From: an uncultured Candidatus Saccharibacteria bacterium
GTDB taxonomy: Bacteria; Patescibacteriota; Saccharimonadia; Saccharimonadales; Saccharimonadaceae
NCBI GenBank assembly: GCA_948514425.1
Contig: CAOQYN010000027.1
Coordinates: 1 to 9,302 of the forward strand
Direction: 5' to 3'
Length of the DNA stretch: 9,302 nt
Under the pieces are notes generated by a model. The model saw nothing but the letters and a program-made list of their open reading frames with translations, was not told where the DNA came from and did not search any database. How positions within the stretch are numbered: the first letter of the stretch is position 1; each line of letters opens with the position of its first letter. Both the position numbers and the translations under genes were made by a program. Below, piece by piece: positions 5,186 through 9,302 of the stretch.

Positions 5186-6346
5186 ATGAGGGATTTTGAT
5201 TATTTGGGGGAAGAAACGGTTTATTTGGATGCGGCATGTCAGAGTTTGCGGCCAAAACCGGTGGTTGAGGCTTTGGAGAGATATTATTTTACACATAATT
5301 CTTGCGGTGAACGAGTAAAGTATGCGTGGGGGGAGAAGACGGATGAATTGGTAGAAGGAACGCGGCGGAAAATTCTGAAATTATTGAAGCTTAAAACAAA
5401 AGAATATTTTGTGAGTTTCACCTTGAATACGACTTATGGGATTAATTTGATTTTAAATGAGCTGGATCCAAAATTGGTAAAGAAGGTGGTGACGAGTGAG
5501 ATTGAACATAATTCGCCGTTTCTAGCGACGATGGCGATGAGTGAGAGGCTGGGGGTGCCGCGTATAGTATTGGAGCGGGATGATGACGGAACGCTCTTGA
5601 TGGGGGATGAGGATTTTGCGGGGGCAGTGGTGGTTGTAAATTGTGCGGCAAATTTTGATGGGCGGCAGTTGATAAACCTAAAGGCTGTGATAAAGCGTGT
5701 GCATAAGGATGGGGGGATAGTGGTGATTGATGCGGCGCAGGCAATGTCGCATTATTATGAAATGCTGGAGAAGACGGAAGCGGATGCGGTGTGTTTTTCG
5801 GCACATAAGATGTACGCGCCGTCATTAGGGGTGATTGTGGCGCGGAGGGATTTGGTGCCGAAGCTGAAGCAGACCTTTATCGGTGGAGGAATGGTGGATG
5901 ATGTAGAGCGGAATAGTTATCTATTAAGCGCGGAAGGAAATAAAGATCATATACATACAGTGTTTGAGCCAGGATTACAGGCTTGGGGAGAGATCGTTGC
6001 GCTGGGTGAAGCGATAGATTGGTTGTCTGCGCGGACGAAAGAGGATAAAGAAAGGTTGAAGGCTTGCACGCAGGAGCTAGATGAGTTTTTGCGGTCTCGT
6101 GAGAGAGTGAAGATGGTAGGAAGCGAGGCGAACCCGACAATGAGTTTTTATGTTGAAGGTTTGGATTCGCATTTGCTGGGAGCGGCGTTAGGTAAGGAGG
6201 GGATTATGGCGAGAACAGGATATTTTTGTTCACATTATTATCTGGATAAGGTTTGTAGGTATCCAGCGTTAGTGAGGTTTTCGTTGAGCTATGCGACGAG
6301 GGAGGGTGATGTTGAGCGCGTGAAGAAGGTAATGGGGAATATTTAG
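5186..6346 (+). CDS. class V aminotransferase, SufS/CsdA-like cysteine desulfurase
   Basis: A 386-residue PLP enzyme of the group II cysteine desulfurase type, which takes sulfur from cysteine as an enzyme-bound persulfide for Fe-S cluster or tRNA thiolation pathways. Marks in order: YLDAACQSLRP (13-23), SEIEHNSPF (104-112) with the PLP-stacking His108, DAAQ (182-185), SAHKMYAP (205-212) with the Schiff-base lysine K208, FEPGL (260-264), and ARTGYFCSHYYL (342-353) with Cys348 where SufS has its catalytic cysteine. FSLSYATREGDVERV (365-379) is the usual end. It is slightly shorter than SufS (about 406). No sufB, sufC, sufU or mnmA is nearby, so the sulfur acceptor is unknown. Another class V activity cannot be excluded. 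Its stop overlaps the stop of the opposing cassette C3 by two bases. Confidence 0.85.
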   Translation: MRDFDYLGEETVYLDAACQSLRPKPVVEALERYYFTHNSCGERVKYAWGEKTDELVEGTRRKILKLLKLKTKEYFVSFTLNTTYGINLILNELDPKLVKKVVTSEIEHNSPFLATMAMSERLGVPRIVLERDDDGTLLMGDEDFAGAVVVVNCAANFDGRQLINLKAVIKRVHKDGGIVVIDAAQAMSHYYEMLEKTEADAVCFSAHKMYAPSLGVIVARRDLVPKLKQTFIGGGMVDDVERNSYLLSAEGNKDHIHTVFEPGLQAWGEIVALGEAIDWLSARTKEDKERLKACTQELDEFLRSRERVKMVGSEANPTMSFYVEGLDSHLLGAALGKEGIMARTGYFCSHYYLDKVCRYPALVRFSLSYATREGDVERVKKVMGNI

Positions 6347-6562
6347 AGAGCTAGGCAGCGTAGGGGGAAACCATCCCAACGATCGTTGCTGCGTGACGGA
6401 TTGACGTTGTCAGATGCTATGTCTAAGCTATAAGCAGAAGAGGTAGATTGAACAACACGTGATCGATTAAAGCTCCACTGACCGACAACACTAGTCGCAC
6501 CGCCATTGACACTAATCCACCCACTACGGACAAAAGCTAAGGGTAGGGAGATGATGTTGGAG
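6343..6562 (-). pseudogene. start-less 'GFPLRC' variable C-terminal cassette (C3)
   Basis: On the minus strand it encodes SNIISLPLAFVRSGW, a variable centre, then NPSRSNDRWDGFPLRCLAL and TAA at 6345-6343. The stop abuts the end of the gene at 5186. It is the cleanest copy, with the conserved Arg and Cys intact. An ATG at 6570 would give 75 residues, but there is no ribosome site, signal peptide or N-terminal domain. Bases 6520-6562 are identical over 43 positions to C1. Its other end meets the promoter of the next operon. The + strand composition turns C/A-rich across it. Confidence 0.7.
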
Positions 6563-6578
6563 ATAAGCATAAAAGGTA

Positions 6579-6607
6579 TTGACTTTTTAGGGGATGTGTG
6601 CTACAAT
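6579..6607 (+). promoter_or_regulatory. promoter of the pseudo-DHH / small ORF / truB operon
   Basis: TTGACT (6579-6584), a 17-base spacer and TACAAT (6602-6607) preceded by TGC (extended -10). The predicted start is near 6614, giving a leader of about 22 bases that is A-rich and without a Shine-Dalgarno sequence before ATG 6636. Confidence 0.8.
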
Positions 6608-6635
6608 GGAAGTATAGGGTAAAGAAAACAAAAAT

Positions 6636-8237
6636 ATGGAAAATCAAAGTCAAAAAACACCAGCAACAGCTCCGAGTACAGCGGCGCCGGCTCAGGCAGT
6701 GAAGCCAGCAACTGGGGCGCAGAAGGTTGTGGCTCCACAAAAACAACCAGGGCAGCCGCGAGTGGCAGGTTCGCCAAAGGCGTCAAATGATGTTTTTGTG
6801 CGAAAAATTCAGGATAAGATTAAGAGCTCGGAAAATATTTTGGTGGCTTTGTCGCGTGATCCGTCGGTGGATGAAATGGCAGCGGCGATTGGTTTAACGC
6901 TTTTCTTGGATAGTTTACAGAAACATACAACAGCGATTTATTCGGGACAAACGCCAGACGCGTTGCAATTTTTGCAGCCAGAAGGAACGTTTGAGACTGA
7001 CACGGATAGTTTGCGGGATTTTATTATTGCTTTGAATAAGGAAAAAGCTGATCATTTACGTTACAAACTAGACGGTGATTTTGTAAAAGTTTACATTACA
7101 CCATATAAGTCGAATATTACTGAAGATGATTTGGAATTTTCGTATGGTGATTTTAATGTGAATTTGGTGTTGGCGATTGGGGTGCCGTCGGCGGCGGATT
7201 TGGATTCGGCTTTGGCGGAACATGGACGAATTATGCATGATGCGACAACGGTGGATATTACGATTGATGCGCCGGGGAAGTTTGCAGAGATTGAGTGGAG
7301 TGATCCAGGAGCAAGTTCGGTATCAGAAATGGTGACGAAGTTGATTTTTGCGATGCAAGGTGAAGACGTGGTTTTGGATAAGGAGACGGCTACGGCGCTT
7401 TTGACTGGAATTGTGGCGGCGACGGGACGGTTTTCGAATGATCGAACGAATTCGAATACAATGCAGCTGGCTTCGAAACTGATGGCGATGGGGGCGGATC
7501 AGCAGCTGATTTCGGCGCATGTGATGGATAATGATTCGGGAGCGTATGCTTCGAGTATGGTGATGCCACGGACGGATTTGACGGTGGCACATGAGGCGAG
7601 TTCGCCGATGGATAATACTCCTGGGGTTACGATGGAGGGGGCGGTAGTGATGCCAGTGGTGGACTCGGTGCAAGGACAAAATATTGAGCAAGCGCAGGTG
7701 CAGCAGCCGGCGGGTCCGAGTCAAGCAGATTTGGCAGCGGCGGCGAGTGCAGCGGTAAATGAGGCGGTGACGGCGGCAGCGGCAAATGCTGCGGTAGCGG
7801 CGAGGGCGGTGAGTCCTTTTACGCAGACGGGTGAGAGAAAAGATTATGCACAGATGATGGCGCAGGCTTTGGAGGAGTCGGGGGAAGCTAATCCCGTGGC
7901 GGCACCATTGGTGAGTACGCCAGCTACGACGCAGACTAATGTGGCTGCAAGCGTAAATGCGGCGGTTCAACCGGCAGTGAGTGCGAACCCTGCGGCGCAG
8001 GTCGCGCCAGTTGAGGAAACTCAAGGGCCTGAGTTGGTCGCTAAACCGAACGGGGTGACTTTGCCACCACCACCGGAACCAGTACCGACGGCGGATATGA
8101 TGCCTCCGGCTTTGCCGACAGCGCAGACGGTAACAAATAATGTGGGAGTGGCTCAAGGAACACCTGCGGGGGCAGTCAACAATGCGCCAACAGCGGCGAC
8201 GCGGAGTGATGCTTTTCAGATACCGGGAATGAATTAG
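6636..8237 (+). CDS. degenerate DHH-family protein with long Ala/Pro-rich tail
   Basis: 533 residues in three parts. Residues 1-50 are a Gln/Ala/Pro-rich lead. Residues 52-300 resemble the DHH core of NrnA-like phosphoesterases: ILVALSRDPSVDEMAAAIGL (68-87) at motif I, LVLAIGVPSAADL (177-189), ATTVDITID (203-211) where the DHH triad should be, ASSVSEMV (226-233), and TALLTGIVAATGRFS (253-267), then GAD (286-288). Residues 310-533 are low complexity, rich in Ala, Pro, Val, Gln and Thr. The usual DxD and DHH metal ligands are mostly replaced, so nuclease activity is doubtful and a binding or scaffold role is likelier. The NrnA-like likeness rests on the ordered motifs. No signal peptide or membrane segment is evident. 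It heads an operon with the small ORF and truB, the place NrnA-like genes often hold beside truB and rbfA. Confidence 0.7.
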   Translation: MENQSQKTPATAPSTAAPAQAVKPATGAQKVVAPQKQPGQPRVAGSPKASNDVFVRKIQDKIKSSENILVALSRDPSVDEMAAAIGLTLFLDSLQKHTTAIYSGQTPDALQFLQPEGTFETDTDSLRDFIIALNKEKADHLRYKLDGDFVKVYITPYKSNITEDDLEFSYGDFNVNLVLAIGVPSAADLDSALAEHGRIMHDATTVDITIDAPGKFAEIEWSDPGASSVSEMVTKLIFAMQGEDVVLDKETATALLTGIVAATGRFSNDRTNSNTMQLASKLMAMGADQQLISAHVMDNDSGAYASSMVMPRTDLTVAHEASSPMDNTPGVTMEGAVVMPVVDSVQGQNIEQAQVQQPAGPSQADLAAAASAAVNEAVTAAAANAAVAARAVSPFTQTGERKDYAQMMAQALEESGEANPVAAPLVSTPATTQTNVAASVNAAVQPAVSANPAAQVAPVEETQGPELVAKPNGVTLPPPPEPVPTADMMPPALPTAQTVTNNVGVAQGTPAGAVNNAPTAATRSDAFQIPGMN

Positions 8238-8247
8238 GAGCATACAC

Positions 8248-8361
8248 ATGAGCAGTAGATGTTGGTATGGGCGTCATGAAGCTTGTGAGACTTATCATGA
8301 ACGAGAAGATTTGAAGGAGCGGCGCAAGGACGAGCAGTTTGAGTACTATATGTTGTTTTAG
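8248..8361 (+). CDS. 37-residue charged hypothetical protein
   Basis: The frame from ATG 8248 to TAG 8359-8361 starts MSSRCWYGRHEACETYHERE and ends YYMLF. AGGAG at 8236-8240 overlaps the previous stop and sits seven bases from the ATG, one of the best ribosome sites in the window. The middle is a run of Glu, Arg, Lys and Asp with two Cys and two His near the front (C5, H10, C13, H17), spacing that could bind a metal. It lies between the pseudo-DHH gene and truB, with ten bases to the truB start, so it is probably co-transcribed and may couple translation. I do not recognise a family. Confidence 0.5.
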   Translation: MSSRCWYGRHEACETYHEREDLKERRKDEQFEYYMLF

Positions 8362-8371
8362 GTAACAAATT

Positions 8372-9172
8372 ATGGAAGAATTGCCGAAGAGTGAGATTTT
8401 ATTGATTGATAAACCAGCGGGAGTGAGTTCGTTTGGGGTAGTGGCGCGAGTGCGGCGAAAGTTGTCAGAAGAGGCGGGGTATGTTGAGGTGAGGGGGAAG
8501 GATGGCGTGGTGAGACAAAAACGGCGAAAAGTGAAGGTTGGACATACGGGGACTTTGGATCCGTTTGCAACTGGGCTTTTAATTTTGTTGGTGGGAAAAG
8601 AGACGAAGCGGGCGAATGAGTTTTTGAAATTAGATAAGGAATACATTGCAACGCTGCGATTGGGAGAAATATCGACGACAGGTGACCCGGAAGGAGAGAG
8701 GATGGTGGTGTTCTCAGGGGAAGATTCGACAGAATCGGGTTTTTGTTTTGATGATGGGTTGGAAGCTGGTTTGAATAATCCGAGATTTTATGGTAAAATA
8801 CCTGAACGAATTGCACAAGAAAAACCGAACAAAGAGGCTGTGGAAAAGTGTGTGGAAAGTCTGGTTGGGGAAAACTGGCAGACGGTGCCAGCGTTTTCGG
8901 CGGTGAAGATTGATGGTAAGCGAGCATACAAGTTGGCACGAGAGGGGAAAATGGTGGAGATGCCGCGACGAAAGATAAAGATTTATGAGATCGAGGTTTT
9001 AGAGTACGAGTGGCCAGAGTTGACGATAAGATGTAGAGTTTCGAGTGGGACGTATATTCGAGCGCTGGGTGAGGACATTGGTAAAATGCTTGGAACGGGG
9101 GCGTATTTGACGGCGTTGAGGCGGACGCAAGTGGGGGTGTATAGGGTGGAAGAGGCGGAGAAAATAGAGTAG
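8372..9172 (+). CDS. truB: TruB, tRNA pseudouridine(55) synthase
   Basis: A 266-residue TruB that isomerises U55 in the T-loop of tRNAs. The N-terminal LLIDKPAGVSSFGVV (10-24) and VGHTGTLDPFATGLL (56-70) hold the family signature with catalytic Asp63. KEYIATLRLG (89-98) carries the conserved Tyr91. VPAFSAVKIDGKRAYKLAR (172-190) and SSGTYIRALGEDIG (224-237) complete the core. Residues 39-54 add a basic insert ahead of the catalytic loop. A stretch near 117-160 is longer and more charged than in E. coli TruB. The protein ends soon after LRRTQVG (249-255), so the C-terminal PUA-like domain of E. coli TruB (314 residues) is absent. Third gene of the operon; its own ribosome site is weak (AGGT at 8360-8363). 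Confidence 0.95.
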   Translation: MEELPKSEILLIDKPAGVSSFGVVARVRRKLSEEAGYVEVRGKDGVVRQKRRKVKVGHTGTLDPFATGLLILLVGKETKRANEFLKLDKEYIATLRLGEISTTGDPEGERMVVFSGEDSTESGFCFDDGLEAGLNNPRFYGKIPERIAQEKPNKEAVEKCVESLVGENWQTVPAFSAVKIDGKRAYKLAREGKMVEMPRRKIKIYEIEVLEYEWPELTIRCRVSSGTYIRALGEDIGKMLGTGAYLTALRRTQVGVYRVEEAEKIE

Positions 9173-9247
9173 TAGGAGATGTTTGTAGTGTTTGATGAAG
9201 GAAGAAAAGACATAATACTCCAATGATGATACCTGAGTGTCGTTAGG

Positions 9248-9302
9248 AGACCAGTGGTGAGATGTCGGAAAGAAGTTAAGTGTAGTATATGACTATCAAT
9301 GT
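9248..9302 (+). repeat. second copy of the palindrome-arm repeat, running off the window
   Basis: Bases 9261-9302 match 4263-4304 with three differences in 42 positions. The 16 bases just before, 9248-9263, are identical to 4360-4375, which in the other copy lie downstream of the arm, not upstream. The two pieces are therefore in a different order here. The 75 bases between truB and this repeat hold nothing I can identify, and no truB terminator is clear. Confidence 0.75.

Noticed and set aside
7323..8249. 308-codon minus-strand frame rich in Arg, His and Ser
   Set aside because: Antisense shadow of the Ala/Pro-rich tail of the 6636-8237 gene.
9179..9226. 15-codon ORF MFVVFDEGRKDIILQ after truB
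   Set aside because: AGGAG directly abuts the ATG, too close for a ribosome site, and the frame is very short.
1..9302. tRNA or rRNA genes, CRISPR arrays, transposase, integrase, reverse transcriptase
   Set aside because: No supporting sequence found on either strand.

Overview
The window looks like chromosomal DNA of a small-genome Patescibacteria/CPR bacterium, most likely a Saccharibacteria (TM7) relative. This is inferred from gene content and style, not from a marker gene. The grounds are compact housekeeping genes with little spacing, short or reduced enzymes (a 278-residue Pta, a TruB without its usual C-terminal domain), extended -10 promoters placed almost on the start codon, a degenerate DHH-family protein with an Ala/Pro-rich tail beside truB, and scattered copies of a C-terminal 'GFPLRC' module of the FISUMP/C-type-lectin kind. 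The + strand is rich in G and T whichever strand is coding, which suggests it is the leading replication strand. The seven putative protein genes stop with TAA or TAG and have no in-frame TGA.

Layout. 1-58 holds the end of a 'GFPL' cassette on the + strand with a stop in the conserved motif. 59-496 is non-coding. 545-1477 (-) is a FemAB-type peptidoglycan bridge aminoacyltransferase with a terminator behind it. 1485-1728 (-) is a second cassette lodged between the divergent promoters of femAB and tsaD. 1766-2869 (+) is tsaD. 2914-3350 has a promoter, a highly structured RNA candidate and a strong terminator. 3377-4213 (-) is a short phosphate acetyltransferase. 4264-4518 is a 255-base near-palindrome joined to a third cassette (4519-4711, -). 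4799-5127 holds a promoter and two related hairpin RNAs ending in U-tracts. 5186-6346 (+) is a SufS/CsdA-like class V aminotransferase. 6343-6562 (-) is a fourth cassette. 6579-9172 is an apparent operon: pseudo-DHH protein, a 37-residue ORF, truB. The window ends inside another copy of the palindrome repeat.

The enzymes are ordinary core functions: cell-wall cross-bridge, tRNA t6A37 and pseudouridine 55, acetyl-CoA/acetyl-phosphate exchange, and sulfur mobilisation. The unusual material lies between them. Three start-less minus-strand cassettes of about 210 bases, plus the end of a fourth on the + strand, share fixed ends and a variable interior. They look like a dispersed archive of variable C-terminal modules for a surface protein encoded elsewhere. 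The palindrome family and the paired hairpin RNAs form a second layer of repeated, structured non-coding DNA.
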